Source of the DNA: CAVQBJ01 sp963819075
GTDB lineage: Bacteria > Actinomycetota > Thermoleophilia > Solirubrobacterales > Solirubrobacteraceae
Length of the DNA: 64,000 nt
Direction: 5' to 3'
NCBI GenBank assembly: GCA_963819075.1
Contig: CAWFUP010000004.1
Span: forward strand, 372,001 to 436,000
The notes beneath the pieces are model-generated. The model ran no database searches, had not been told where the DNA came from, and was given only the letters and a program-made list of their open reading frames with translations. Position 1 is the stretch's first letter; every line of letters begins with the position of its first letter. This document shows positions 32,714-41,762 of the stretch, piece after piece. Both the position numbers and the translations under genes were made by a program.

Positions 32714-33193
32714 TCACCCGGCCAGGACGTCGGCGAACCGCCGAAGGTAGGTCGGCCAGCCGCCCTCGCTGTCGACGCCTTCGCGGACGGCTTCCCAGCC
32801 GTCGCCGTGGCGGTCCAGGTGGCGGTGTTCGAGCTCAACGCGCGTGCGTTCCGCGGTCTCGGCGATGAAGCGTACCTCTACCTCGCTGGTCTTCTGCAGG
32901 TCGGTCTCGATCTGCCACTGCGGGCTGATGTCCCAACTGATGACAACGCGGCCCGGCGGTTCGTAAGCGAGTACCCGCGCCCACTGGCACTCGCTGCCGT
33001 CGATGCCGCGATCAAACACACGACCGCCCTTGCGCGGCTCAAAGACGGTCTCAGACAGCTCGACGCCAAGCATGTTGTGCTCGGGTGGCTTAAAGCTGCC
33101 GAACCCGTCAGTGAAGACCGCAAAAGCGCGCGTGACCGGCGCGCTGACGACGATCACGTGACGGACTGACGTCGCTGCCGTCGGCGTGGTCAT
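32714..33193 (-). CDS. SRPBCC (AHSA1-like) family protein
   Basis: A 159-residue protein with the AHSA1 pattern: VRHVIVVSAPVTRAFAVFTD, PGRVVISWDISPQWQ and TERTRVELEHRHLDRHGDGW. Such proteins are often encoded right after an ArsR-type repressor. The ATG at 33193 overlaps the ArsR stop in ATGA, giving translational coupling. Function beyond ligand binding is not known. Confidence 0.85.
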   Translation of the reverse strand: MTTPTAATSVRHVIVVSAPVTRAFAVFTDGFGSFKPPEHNMLGVELSETVFEPRKGGRVFDRGIDGSECQWARVLAYEPPGRVVISWDISPQWQIETDLQKTSEVEVRFIAETAERTRVELEHRHLDRHGDGWEAVREGVDSEGGWPTYLRRFADVLAG

Positions 33194-33513
33194 GGGACCT
33201 CCGTTTGGGGTTGTTCGACGATCGTCTTGTAGGCGGTGAGAGCGCTGAGCCAAAATCGGTCGAGATCGGCGCGGAGCTCGGCGAGACCATCGGCGTTGAG
33301 GCGGTAGATGCGTCGGTTGCCGGCGGCCTCGTCGATGACCAGGCCGGCGTCCTTGAGCACCTTCAGGTGCTGCGAGACGGCGGGCCGGCTGACCGGCAGG
33401 CCGCTGGCGATCTCGCCGACAGCGCACGGGCGATCGGCGAGCCGCTCGAAGATCGCACGACGGGTGCGATCGCCGAGCGCCGACCACCCCGGATGTTGGT
33501 AAGTCTGCACGCA
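33190..33513 (-). CDS. ArsR-family transcriptional regulator
   Basis: About 107 residues from the GTG at 33513. The winged helix is clear: WSALGDRTRRAIFERLADRP, GEIASGLPVSRPAVSQHLKV, LKDAGLVIDEAAGNRRIYRL. No cysteine cluster for metal sensing is visible, so a non-metal signal is likely. The longer open frame upstream of 33513 has no domain and covers the probable operator. It leads the ArsR-SRPBCC-SRPBCC operon and probably controls it. Confidence 0.85.
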   Translation of the reverse strand, partial: CVQTYQHPGWSALGDRTRRAIFERLADRPCAVGEIASGLPVSRPAVSQHLKVLKDAGLVIDEAAGNRRIYRLNADGLAELRADLDRFWLSALTAYKTIVEQPQTEVP

Positions 33514-33522
33514 CGGTAAGTC

Positions 33523-33536
33523 TATGCGCACGCATA
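33523..33536. promoter_or_regulatory. Palindrome at the start of the ArsR operon
   Basis: TATGCGCACGCATA, a 6-bp inverted repeat with 2-base centre, lies ten bases before the ArsR GTG. An AGACTTACC direct repeat flanks it on the coding strand. It is a good candidate for the ArsR autoregulatory site. Confidence 0.55.
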
Positions 33537-33936
33537 CCGTCGCGTCAACCGCCGCCGCCGGCGCGGTAACCGCGGCGTGGCGGAAGCAGGGCGGGACCGC
33601 AACGACGGACCCGGACCTGAGATTCGCCTCAAACTCGAGCCCCACGCCAGCGCCGGGCCGGGCCAACTACGTCAGAGCCCTCGTGTCCGCGCAGACCGAG
33701 ACCGTCGGCACGCTCGGCGAGATGCTCGTGGCACAAGAAGAGCGGGGCTCTCGTGTTTGGTTCTGCAACGCGGTCCGCGTTGTCGGATCGCGCCTGATGT
33801 GGCGGGTGGCGGCGGCGGGCGTCGAGGCGACTGCGGCGTTGACTATGGAGTGACCCTCGACGTTGGTTCAGCTCGTCGTCCGGCCGACCGCGCGAGGAGA
33901 CCGCGCGACATGAGAGCTAGGGCGAGCCGACTCGAG

Positions 33937-33965
33937 TTGACTCCTCGACGGCCTATGCATAGACT
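33937..33965 (+). promoter_or_regulatory. PadR promoter with CTATGCATAG palindrome
   Basis: A -35 box TTGACT (33937-33942), 17-base spacer and -10 box TAGACT (33960-33965) end eight bases before the PadR ATG. The perfect palindrome CTATGCATAG (33953-33962) overlaps the -10 box and is a likely operator. Transcripts would be almost leaderless. Confidence 0.65.
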
Positions 33966-33973
33966 GTCTAGGT

Positions 33974-34309
33974 ATGGCGCTTCGTGAGGTTGAAGGGCAT
34001 GTCGATGGGATGCTGCTGGCGGTCTTGAGCGGCGGCCCGCTGCACGGCTATGGGGTGACTGAGGAGCTGCGGCGTCGCAGCGGCGGCGAATTCGATCTGG
34101 CGGAGGGCACGATCTACCCGGCGTTGCATCGCCTGGAGGCCTCTGGCTTGCTGGTCAGCCGTTGGGAGGTGGTCAGCGGTCGGCGCCGGCGGGTGTACGC
34201 GCTCTCGAGCTCAGGCCGGCGCGCCGCTGTGGACCGCCGGGCTAGCTGGCAGGCGTTTAGATGTGCCGTGGACTCGGTGTTTGGCAGCGATGCGCTCGAG
34301 GCCGGCTGA
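33974..34309 (+). CDS. PadR-family transcriptional regulator
   Basis: A 111-residue winged-helix protein: VDGMLLAVLSGGPLHGYGVT, EELRRRSGGEFDLAEGTIYP, ALHRLEASGLLVSRWEV and RRRRVYALSSSGRRA. PadR proteins usually repress a neighbouring membrane or efflux gene. Its stop overlaps the ATG of the next gene (TGATG), so it is coupled with the HAAS-like membrane protein. This PadR plus HAAS pair is a common arrangement. Confidence 0.88.
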   Translation: MALREVEGHVDGMLLAVLSGGPLHGYGVTEELRRRSGGEFDLAEGTIYPALHRLEASGLLVSRWEVVSGRRRRVYALSSSGRRAAVDRRASWQAFRCAVDSVFGSDALEAG

Positions 34310-34800
34310 TGGACGCGGCTGATCGGATCGATGCGTATCTCGACGAGCTGGAGCGCCAGCTTCGTGTACCGCGTCGGGCGCGCCGGCGGATCTTGACCGA
34401 GGTTCGCGAGCACCTGCTCGACGCCGCCGAAGCTGAGCAGTCATCGACCGCCGAGGGGAGCTGCGCCGCCGAGCGCGCGGTGCTTCGCTTTGGGCCTGCC
34501 GCCGAGACGGCGCGTCAGTTCAACCGTCCTGCGAGCCGCCATAACGCGCTGCTGCGACGGGCGCTGGTGCCCTGGATCGCAGCCCTGGCAGTGACCTCGA
34601 CGGCGACGGCGACAGTATGGGCGTTCGGTCCCAGCCCAGCCCCCTCACCCCTGCGGCAGGCTCCCGGTCATCTCACCCTGCGCCACCACTACGCGGCGCG
34701 CACCGTCGATCTCTCGCAACCGCGCGCCCCGCGCTCATCGCTGCCGACGGCGCCACGGAAGCGAGCAGCGGGTGGCCCGGCGGCAGCGAACCCCCGATGA
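34309..34800 (+). CDS. HAAS/DUF1700-like membrane protein
   Basis: About 163 residues. The N-terminal helical domain (RIDAYLDELERQLRVPRRAR, RRILTEVREHLLDAAEAEQ, ERAVLRFGPAAETARQFNRP) matches the HAAS pattern often coupled to PadR. One membrane helix follows (ALVPWIAALAVTSTATATVW), then a Pro/Ala-rich tail that would be outside the cell. Function is not established; it may be a signalling partner of PadR. Confidence 0.72.
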   Translation: MDAADRIDAYLDELERQLRVPRRARRRILTEVREHLLDAAEAEQSSTAEGSCAAERAVLRFGPAAETARQFNRPASRHNALLRRALVPWIAALAVTSTATATVWAFGPSPAPSPLRQAPGHLTLRHHYAARTVDLSQPRAPRSSLPTAPRKRAAGGPAAANPR

Positions 34801-34878
34801 GTCAGACGGCGACCCGTTATCGGCCCGAACGGGCGCCGCTCGATGCGCCTTGCGTGCATAGCGGTCGGGCACGGGCGC

Positions 34879-35517
34879 ATGGCGGCTAAGGACGCGGCCA
34901 CCAAGGCCAGCGTGAAGCGATCGAGATCGGTCACGAGCTCGATCGTCGAGCTGGTCGTGATCGTCGTCGTGGCACTCGGCCTCGCGCTCGCCATCCAGGC
35001 GTTCATCGTCAAGCCGTACAAGATTCCGAGCTCATCGATGCAGCCAACGCTGATCGAAGGGCAGCGGGTGCTGGTGGACCGCATCGGCACGCACTTCGGC
35101 TCGCCGCACGTCGGTCAGATCGTCGTGTTCCACCCGCCGCGGGACGCCGAAAGCGAGGTGTGCGGGCAGCCCCATTCCCCCACGGCCGCCTGCGATCTGC
35201 CCGAGAGCGCGCAGTCCAGCGAAACCTTCATCAAGCGCATCGTGGCCGGCCCGGGCGACGTCATCTCGATCGTCAACGGGCACGTCATCCGTAACGGCGT
35301 GCAGGAGAAGGACAGCTACATCGCCCCCTGCGCACCGGGCACTCAGGTCTGCAACCTGCCGACGAAGATCACGATCCCCACCGGTCACTGGTTCATGATG
35401 GGCGACAACCGCGGCGACTCCGACGACAGTCGCTACTGGGGACCTGTCCCCACCGGCTGGATCATCGGACAGGCCATTGCCACCTACTGGCCTCCCGACC
35501 GCATCGGCATCCTCTGA
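34879..35517 (+). CDS. lepB: Signal peptidase I
   Basis: About 212 residues from the ATG at 34879 (an ATG at 34843 is possible). An N-terminal membrane anchor (SSIVELVVIVVVALGLALAI) is followed by the catalytic Ser in YKIPSSSMQPTL and the Lys in ETFIKRIVAGPGDVISI. Box E is present as GDNRGDSDDSRYWGPVP. The enzyme removes signal peptides from exported proteins. As the housekeeping copy is unlikely to lie in an island, this is probably an additional enzyme, perhaps serving the secreted proteins that follow. Confidence 0.9.
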   Translation: MAAKDAATKASVKRSRSVTSSIVELVVIVVVALGLALAIQAFIVKPYKIPSSSMQPTLIEGQRVLVDRIGTHFGSPHVGQIVVFHPPRDAESEVCGQPHSPTAACDLPESAQSSETFIKRIVAGPGDVISIVNGHVIRNGVQEKDSYIAPCAPGTQVCNLPTKITIPTGHWFMMGDNRGDSDDSRYWGPVPTGWIIGQAIATYWPPDRIGIL

Positions 35518-36230
35518 GCAGGCCATAGCTGGGCACAGCGTGCTGCCCGTCGCTCGCCGCCAGCCGGCTGCCCGCGCCAACATGAAGGCAGGGCTCGCGA
35601 CCCCGCGATCCACAAGACCCCGTATTCGCCACGAGCGGGTGTCGCCAGGGCTGGCGACTCGGTAGCAAACTGGTGAGCGTCGTGTGCTCCTTGGCCGGAC
35701 CGCATCGGGGCGCAAGGCCCTCAACCGGAGTCGGGGCCCGCAGATGCGTCCGTCGGCGTCCAGAACGTCCGAATCGTGCGGGTTTTTGGACGTTTCGGCC
35801 GCATCTGACGCAGCGTCTGTTGCCAAAGTGTTGCCACGGGTCCGGCACGGCGCTCGTGCGGGTCGGTCGCCACTGAGTAGGGCCTGGGCGGGAACCGTGG
35901 GTCTGCGGGCGGGGATCGACGGCGCGCCGGCGGCGATCCGTGCCCAGCCGCACGGAGGTGGCTGGGCACGGGCTGGGCTCGCGCGCGGGCCGTGTATTCA
36001 GTCCTTCGATTCGACCGCGCGTCGGCCTTCGACCGAGCGGTCGTGCCGGCACTGGTCGACCCCTCCGTCCGGCCATTCGCGGCTACGCGGCGACGGCCCG
36101 TTGCCACTGACGTCACGCGTGTCGCTGCGCTCAAGGCCTGTCGCCGGCGTGCCGATCACGCCGGACACCGCGGATGCCCGAATACGCTCGTCCGCGCCGC
36201 GAGCCCCGATGACCACACAGGAGACGCCCG
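35518..36230. other. Long gene-free stretch with stem-loops
   Basis: About 710 bases with no acceptable coding frame. A perfect 8-bp hairpin with 2-base loop (GTCGCCAG/CTGGCGAC, 35641-35658) lies downstream of lepB. A larger nested stem-loop lies at 35741-35807, and the motif TTGCCAAAGTGTTGCCA follows at about 35820. Nothing else is recognised. Confidence 0.5.
35741..35807. repeat. Nested stem-loop
   Basis: Outer arms CAGATGCG (35741-35748) and CGCATCTG (35800-35807) pair perfectly over 8 bp. Inner arms AACGTCC (35764-35770) and GGACGTT (35788-35794) pair over 7 bp around a 17-base loop with a T5 run. It could be a structured RNA, a recombination site, or a terminator. Confidence 0.6.
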
Positions 36231-38751
36231 ATGTCGACCGCAGGCCCGGACCCCGACAGCACCGAGACGACACGGCCGCCGTCGGCGGGCGCCCGCAGCC
36301 TGGGCCCCGGGCGCCTTGCGCGCCGCGCATACCGCTTGCTTCTCGCGCTGGCCGTGGCGGGGCTGTTCGGTGGGGCGGTGCCGGCGGGCGCGGCCGCCGG
36401 CACGACGATCACCGTCTCGAGTGTGGCCGGGACCGTGGCCGCTGGCTCGGGCTGCACGCTGCGCGACGCGCTCACCCTCGCCAACGAGACGAGCAATCCA
36501 GCGCTGTCCGGCCAGGCGGGCGCCGGCACCGACTGCTCCGGGCAGGTGAGCGGGAGTGGCTCGCCCTACACGATCGTGCTGCAGGCCGGGCAGACCTACA
36601 CGCTCGACAGCGTCGACAACTACTGGTTCGGGCCCGACGCGCTGCCACCGATCTCCGCCGACGTCAACATCGACGGCCAGGACGCGACGATCGCGCGTTC
36701 GAGCGCCGGCGGCACGCCCGCCTGTCCGCCTCTTTTACGTCTCCGGCGGACTGAACGGCATTCCGAGCGGATCGCTCACGCTCTCGGACCTGACCATCAG
36801 CAACGGCCTCGCCCAGGGCGGCGGCAGCTACCGAGGCGGTGGCGGTGCCGGGATGGGCGGCGCGATCTTCGATCAGGGAACGCTTGACCTGCGCCAGGTC
36901 ACGCTGAGCGCCAACGAGGCGCACGGCGGGAGCACTGCTTCGGGCGGCGACTACGGCGGCGGCGGGATCGGCCAGGACGCACCCGGTAGTCATTCGGGTG
37001 GCGGCTTCGGCGGGAGCGCACCGGGGGCCAGCGGCGTCGGAATCGGAGGCGCTGAGGGCGTCATCGGCCCCGCCGGAAACGGCGAGATCGGCGGCGGCGG
37101 CGAGAACCTCAACGGGAACGCCGGCAGCGGCGGCTTCGGGGCCGGTGGCGGCGAGGGTCTCAGCGGCAACGGCGGCAGCGGCGGCTTCGGGGCGGGCGGC
37201 GGCGAGGGCGTCGGCGGCAGCGCCGGCAGCGGCGGCTTCGGGGCCGGCAGCGCCAGCGCCGACGGCGGTGGCGGCGCCGGCATGGGCGGAGCGGTCTTCG
37301 TCCTGTACGGCACGGCGTCCGTGACCGACTCCACGCTCGCGGACAACACCGCGGCCGGTGGCGCCAGCGGCTCGGGCGGCGCGGGCGACGGCCTCGGCGG
37401 CGCGATCTTCAACCTCGATGGCTCGCTCTCGCTCGATGGGTCGACGATCGCGCTCAACAGCACGAGCGGTGGGTCGGGCCCCGACGGCGGCCTCGAGGGC
37501 GGCGGCGTCTACAGCCTCGCCACGGCGAGCACCGGCGCCGGCGGATCGGCGACGAGCGCAAGCATCAGCGTGAGCGGCGCGATCCTCTCCGGGAACCACG
37601 GCGGCATCGCCCTTGACGACCTCATGCTCAACCAGGACAGCGGCGACCCGAGCCACACGAGTGCCAGCACGCTGGCCAGCCCGGACGTCATCAGCGTCGA
37701 TGGCGTGGCCAACGGAGCCGGCGGCACCGGCGGCTCGCTCGTCGTCGGGGACCCGCTGCTCGGATCGCTGCAGGTCAACGGGTCGGGCCCGGCGACGATC
37801 GTCCCGGGTGCGGGCAGCCCGGCGATCGGGGCCGGCACCTCATGCGACGCCACCGACGAGCTCGGCTACGCCCGGCCAACCAGCGGGTGCACGCTCGGCG
37901 CCTTCGAGGTCGAACAGGTGATCAACTTCACCTCGACAGCGCCAACCAATGCATCCGTCGGAGGGCAGTACACGCCGACCGCGAGCGGCGGCGGGTCCGG
38001 CAACGCGGTCACCTACAGCATCGACGCGTCGAGCACCCCCGGCGCCTGCTCGCTGTCGGGGAGAACCGTGACGTTCGGCGGCCCGGGAACCTGCACGATC
38101 GACGCCAACGAGGCCGCAGGCGGGGCGTACGCGGTCGCGGCCCAGACGCAGCAGACGTTCACGATCGCGTCGCCGCCCACGACCACCACAAGCACTACGA
38201 CCACCACCACCAGCGCCTCGACGAGCACCTCCACCAGCACCATCGCGACAACTGCCACGGCGATCGCGACCACGACGAGGAGCACCGCAACGACGCCCGC
38301 CTCTCCCACGGGCGACAGCCAGTTCGTGATGCCCCACGCTCCCTACGTCAACACGACCACCGGCACGGTCAGCGTCTACCTGCACGCCGACGACGCGGGC
38401 ACGCTCAGCTGGCAGGCGCTGTACCGCAACCACCGGGGCTACCTCGCCATCACGGCGAAGCGATGCCCCGCCTTCCAGCAGTGGATGAGGGGGACGTGCC
38501 GACCGCAGTGGCTCGTGTTCGCGCGCGGCACCCAGACCGTAACGGCGGCCGGCGCGGTGACGCTCGCGATCTCGCCGAGCGCCCTGGCGACGAAGCTCCT
38601 CGAGCGGCTGCGCACGGAGCACCGCGCCGGCATCCGGATCGCCGTCGTGATGACCTTCCAGTCCGCCTACGGCGGCCCGCCGGTCAGGCACATCGAGACC
38701 GTTCGGGTGACGCTCCACGACGCCGCGACGGCAAGCCGCCATCACGGGTGA
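36231..38751 (+). pseudogene. Secreted glycine-rich beta-helix protein, frameshifted
   Basis: The first 165 codons (36231 to about 36725) encode a signal peptide (YRLLLALAVAGLFGGAVPAG) and the start of a beta-helix (TITVSSVAGTVAAGSGCTLR, DVNIDGQDATIARSSAGG). The frame then changes by one base near 36723-36733 and continues LFYVSGGLNGIPSGSLTLSD to 38751. Together they make about 840 residues: helix rungs, a Gly-rich stretch with three tandem GSGGFGAGGGEG-type units near 37120-37250, a possible anchor-Q-like region, an Ig-like domain (TFTIASPP boundary), a Thr/Ser linker (38178-38300) and a C-terminal domain with paired Cys (AKRCPAFQQWMRGTCRPQW). It is probably a cell-surface protein. The signal peptidase gene is the nearest upstream neighbour. 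Confidence 0.75.
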
Positions 38752-39313
38752 GCAAACGCGCAGGCCGGCGCCTCTTCGACGGTCGCCTCTGGGCCGCCAT
38801 CCGCGCTTGGCCTGCCAGAGCAGCACGAGCTCCGCTCCGGGTGCGGACGACGCTCCGTCATCCGGGCCGGGACCCCACGCGGGGCGCGGAGCAGAGTCAG
38901 CGCCGAGCCGCCGTGCGCGGTCGGTGCTCCTGCCGGTCCGCGCGACCTCGACGCCTAAATTAAGCGGCTTTCCGGGCGCCCGGAATGACACTCGTGGGGC
39001 GCTCCAAATTATGCGTTGAGAGTCCTTAGCACCCGAGGCGATTTCGCCAGATGCGTGTTCAAGCCCGACGCGCCCGACACCACGGTTCGAAGCGTGCACA
39101 TCCGTAGGAGCCAAGCCTCGCACTCGTCCTCGGACGCGGCGGCTTCCTTACCATGGCGCCCCAAAGAGGCGCTTTCGGCTCTGCATAGCCATTCTAGAGC
39201 ACGTCAGGGGTCCCGAGATGACCTCAGATTTGCGGAGTTCGGGACGCGTCTTGGGACACGGAACTGTCGCCGGCGGTTGGCGTGTGTCGGTGCCTCGCGC
39301 TACGGCCGGGTAA
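38752..39313. other. Gene-free stretch with a 16-bp palindrome
   Basis: About 560 bases; no ORF shows a domain. The stretch 38955-39010 is A/T-rich around the palindrome at 38970 and may hold a promoter or terminator for the flanking genes. Confidence 0.4.
38970..38985. repeat. Perfect 16-bp palindrome
   Basis: TTCCGGGCGCCCGGAA reads the same on both strands and lies about 220 bases after the beta-helix gene. It may form a hairpin or bind a dimeric protein. Confidence 0.7.
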
Positions 39314-39556
39314 GTGACTGCTCGCGAGGACACGATCATCGTTGCCCTCGACCCTGAACCGGTCGACCAAGCGCAGTCTGCGGTAGGTTCGGACACCGAC
39401 AGTGATGCGGCGGTCGTGGAGCGGGCCCTCAGTGCCTTCGTCCTCGGGCGCCTGCTCGACGAAAACCCAGGAACGTTCGGCACTGATCGAGGAGGCGGCG
39501 GACGCTCTCGTGTCTGACGAACTCAGCGCCGCACGCCACGAACGCGGCGCGGCTTG
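39314..39556 (+). pseudogene. Probable ribbon-helix-helix antitoxin remnant, frameshifted
   Basis: The first part reads EDTIIVALDPEPVDQAQSAV and DSDAAVVERALSAFVLGRLL, like a small RHH antitoxin that begins with a DNA-contacting strand. After LLDE a one-base change (in an AAA run near 39464) shifts the frame. The other frame continues TQERSALIEEAADALVSDEL and SAARHERGAA before a stop at 39554. Together they give about 80 residues. No toxin gene follows, so it is an orphan, broken or not. Confidence 0.5.
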
Positions 39557-39844
39557 ATCCGGAAGTCGCCTGCCGCCGGCGTCTTGCGCCCCGCTCAAGC
39601 GATGAGAGCGTCGCCACCACCGGCTCCGTGGTCGCGTGCGATTGGGCCATGCGTCCGCCGAGTTCGTCGCGGCACAGGGCGCGATTGACGCCGAACGGGC
39701 CCGTGCTCGCCCCGAGATATGTCCAGTATGAGTGGATTGACGTTGAACATGTTCGCGCGTCGGCCGTACGATGCATGGAGTCTGAACACCCAGGCTCGGG
39801 GCCTCGCGATTGCCGTGCGATCGCACTAATTGAGGGGGTCCTGG

Positions 39845-41083
39845 ATGATGAGGCGGATCATTACGCGGACTGAAGTTGCGGGCGTGGCGTTCCTGCTTGC
39901 ACTGTTCGGATCGGCGGCGGCAGCGCACGCTGACCCGTCGAGCGACGGGGGGTCACCGACGCCACCCGGAACAGCGGTGCCGGCGGCTGCCCTCACGACA
40001 ATTCAGCAGGCCTTCACCGAGGACGCTTGGGCGCAACTGGCGCCAGGATCTGGTCGTTCGGAGACTGGAAGCGGCGCTGCCGGTCGTGATCCGGACCGAT
40101 GGCCGTTTGGTCGAGGCCGGTGGCGGCCGTTCGACCGTGCCGTCGTGAGCCTCATCCGTGGCGACGCGCAGTCTGCTGCGTACACCCGGCAGTACGGATT
40201 TGCGTGGGATTCCGCAACGTCGACGGTCTCTTCGAGTTCGGTGCTCGCTCAAGGGCCGGGCACGTTGACCGCTGCCGTAACGGTGCGAGACGTGTTCCAT
40301 ATCGCGGGCACGCCCAACGACACGGCGCTCCAGGACGTGTCCATGACGGACGACGACTACACGATCGAGCTGTCGGAAGGGATCGGCGGGTCGTGGAGTA
40401 TTCGGTCGATTACGACCCCTCCGCCCGACGATGCGTCGACTGTTGGTGGTGGACCGTCGAGCGCGCCGGCTGGACCGTCGTTTGCCCCGCCGTCGCCGCC
40501 TGTGGCGAGCAATCAGCCGGTCAGCGCGACAGATGCCAGCGCAGTGCGCCGCGCCGGCCTGCGAAAGGCCGCGATGGCGCACGCAGCAGCGAGTGGCTTC
40601 GACTTCACCGCCGCTTCCCTATACGCAGGTACTTGGTGGGACAGGTATAACCCGGCCTACACGCGCTTTGGTAATGACTGCCAGAACTACGTATCGCAGA
40701 TCCTGCACGCTGGCGGTGTGGCCGAGGACGTGTTCGGTACGTGGGTGCCTAACGGCGCGCCGTGGGTCAACACCAGCTGGTTCAACAACTGGGCGTCCAA
40801 CTTCGGGCCGTTCAAGATCATCACCGACTGGCCCGACGTCAACAAGGGCGACGTGCTCCAAGTGAACTGGACCGGAGGCAGCACCCCGCAACACGTGGTA
40901 TGGGTCGACGACATCTTCGATTCCCGTGTGCCACTGCCCAATATTCCCCTGGTTACCTCTCACACGAACGCCCGCTGGAACTATCCGCTGACGAATATCT
41001 GGTCGAGGTATCCGCGATCTGCTTGGTGGGTATTTGAGCCCGTCGGAGCTACCCGCGGCGGAGGCGGTGGCACCCCCTCGTAA
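39845..41083 (+). CDS. Secreted protein with C-terminal amidase_6-like domain
   Basis: About 412 residues. The ATG at 39845 follows a GAGGGGG element and leads a signal peptide (TRTEVAGVAFLLALFGSAAA, then AHA). The middle is a low-complexity region plus an NTF2-like stretch (FTEDAWAQLAPG, GGSWSIRSITTPPPD). The C-terminal 150 residues show the amidase_6 pattern: YNPAYTRFGNDCQNYVSQIL, with the presumed nucleophile Cys, and later GGSTPQHVVWVDDIF with the His. These enzymes are thought to be cysteine hydrolases acting outside the cell, perhaps on peptide or cell-wall bonds. It stands alone in the island. Confidence 0.82.
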   Translation: MMRRIITRTEVAGVAFLLALFGSAAAAHADPSSDGGSPTPPGTAVPAAALTTIQQAFTEDAWAQLAPGSGRSETGSGAAGRDPDRWPFGRGRWRPFDRAVVSLIRGDAQSAAYTRQYGFAWDSATSTVSSSSVLAQGPGTLTAAVTVRDVFHIAGTPNDTALQDVSMTDDDYTIELSEGIGGSWSIRSITTPPPDDASTVGGGPSSAPAGPSFAPPSPPVASNQPVSATDASAVRRAGLRKAAMAHAAASGFDFTAASLYAGTWWDRYNPAYTRFGNDCQNYVSQILHAGGVAEDVFGTWVPNGAPWVNTSWFNNWASNFGPFKIITDWPDVNKGDVLQVNWTGGSTPQHVVWVDDIFDSRVPLPNIPLVTSHTNARWNYPLTNIWSRYPRSAWWVFEPVGATRGGGGGTPS

Positions 41084-41158
41084 CGTATCCTGGCCTGGCG
41101 GCCGACCGCGGCCGCCAGGCCAACAGACCAGTCGCTCGAATTTCGAGATCGGACAAGC

Positions 41159-41461
41159 TTGCGTAGGCAAATCATCGCACTTACCGTCGTGGCGCTGCTC
41201 GCGTGCTCGATCGCGGCCGTCATCGTCATCTCACGCCGGGCGGGTAGCCACGTCGTGACGTTCAGCGGCCGTCAGTACGACCCTGGACCGTGTACGTACG
41301 CCCCTCCCGCTAAGTCATTGACACGACTCAGCGGCTTCCCGGAGACCCCGGAGGGAGGCGCAGCATTCGGAGAGGAGACCGACGGAACGCCCGTTGTCAT
41401 CGTGGCGCTTGACGGCCGCAGGCACTGCGTCAAGGAATACGGCCTCGAAGGCGGGCCGTGA
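41159..41461 (+). CDS. Small secreted or membrane-anchored protein of unknown function
   Basis: A 100-residue protein starting at a TTG, 75 bases after the amidase-like gene. The N-terminus is a signal or anchor helix (IIALTVVALLACSIAAVIVI). The exported part has two cysteines (GPCTYAPPAKSL, RRHCVKEYGLEGG) that could form a disulfide. I do not recognise the family. Its position suggests cotranscription with the amidase-like gene, possibly as a partner or inhibitor. Confidence 0.5.
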   Translation: MRRQIIALTVVALLACSIAAVIVISRRAGSHVVTFSGRQYDPGPCTYAPPAKSLTRLSGFPETPEGGAAFGEETDGTPVVIVALDGRRHCVKEYGLEGGP

Positions 41462-41495
41462 TCCGGCAATCTAGGGGCCGCGCACGAAGGGCGAG

Positions 41496-41605
41496 CACAG
41501 AGGGCGCCGAGCATTAAGGGCGCGCACAGAGGGCGCCGAGCATTAAGGGCGCGCACAGAGGGCGCCGAGCACTAAAGGGGCGCACTAAGGGCGCGCACTA
41601 ACGGT
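41496..41605. repeat. 29-bp direct tandem repeat array
   Basis: Three copies of a 29-bp unit (starts 41496, 41525 and 41554), each beginning CACAGAGGGCGCCGAGCA and ending AAGGGCGCG, followed by a degenerate fourth. Each contains the palindrome GGCGCC. The array lies about 160 bases before the relaxase start. A CTCAGATTCTGTGAG inverted repeat lies at 41691. Together they resemble a transfer-origin region with iterons. Confidence 0.75.
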
Positions 41606-41762
41606 GCAGACAAGACGCACCTGGCGGTGTCTCCACCTGTCGAGCTGTGTGTGAAGTGTTAAGGCGTCTGTGCTGAGCTTCTCTCAGACTCTCAGATTCT
41701 GTGAGTTACCGATTCGCCGCGGGCCTCTTGCGGCGTACCGGACTGCTTCGTACGTTCTCGGT

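Larger units (their letters stand above)
33514..33973. other. Regulatory gap between the ArsR and PadR operons
   Basis: About 460 bases. The left end holds the ArsR control region and the right end the PadR promoter. The two long ORFs (33524-33853 and 33577-33987) use Arg/Ala/Pro-rich codons and show no domain, so I do not accept them. Nothing else is recognised. Confidence 0.4.

Noticed and set aside
33524..33987. Two plus-strand frames between the ArsR and PadR genes
   Set aside because: Composition is Arg/Ala/Pro/Thr-rich, there is no domain or ribosome binding site, and they cover regulatory palindromes.
38752..39357. Short frames around 39016-39357
   Set aside because: No domain, poor starts, and overlap with A/T-rich non-coding sequence.
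41496..41605. Direct repeats considered as a CRISPR array
   Set aside because: Units are adjacent with no unique spacers, and no cas genes lie nearby.
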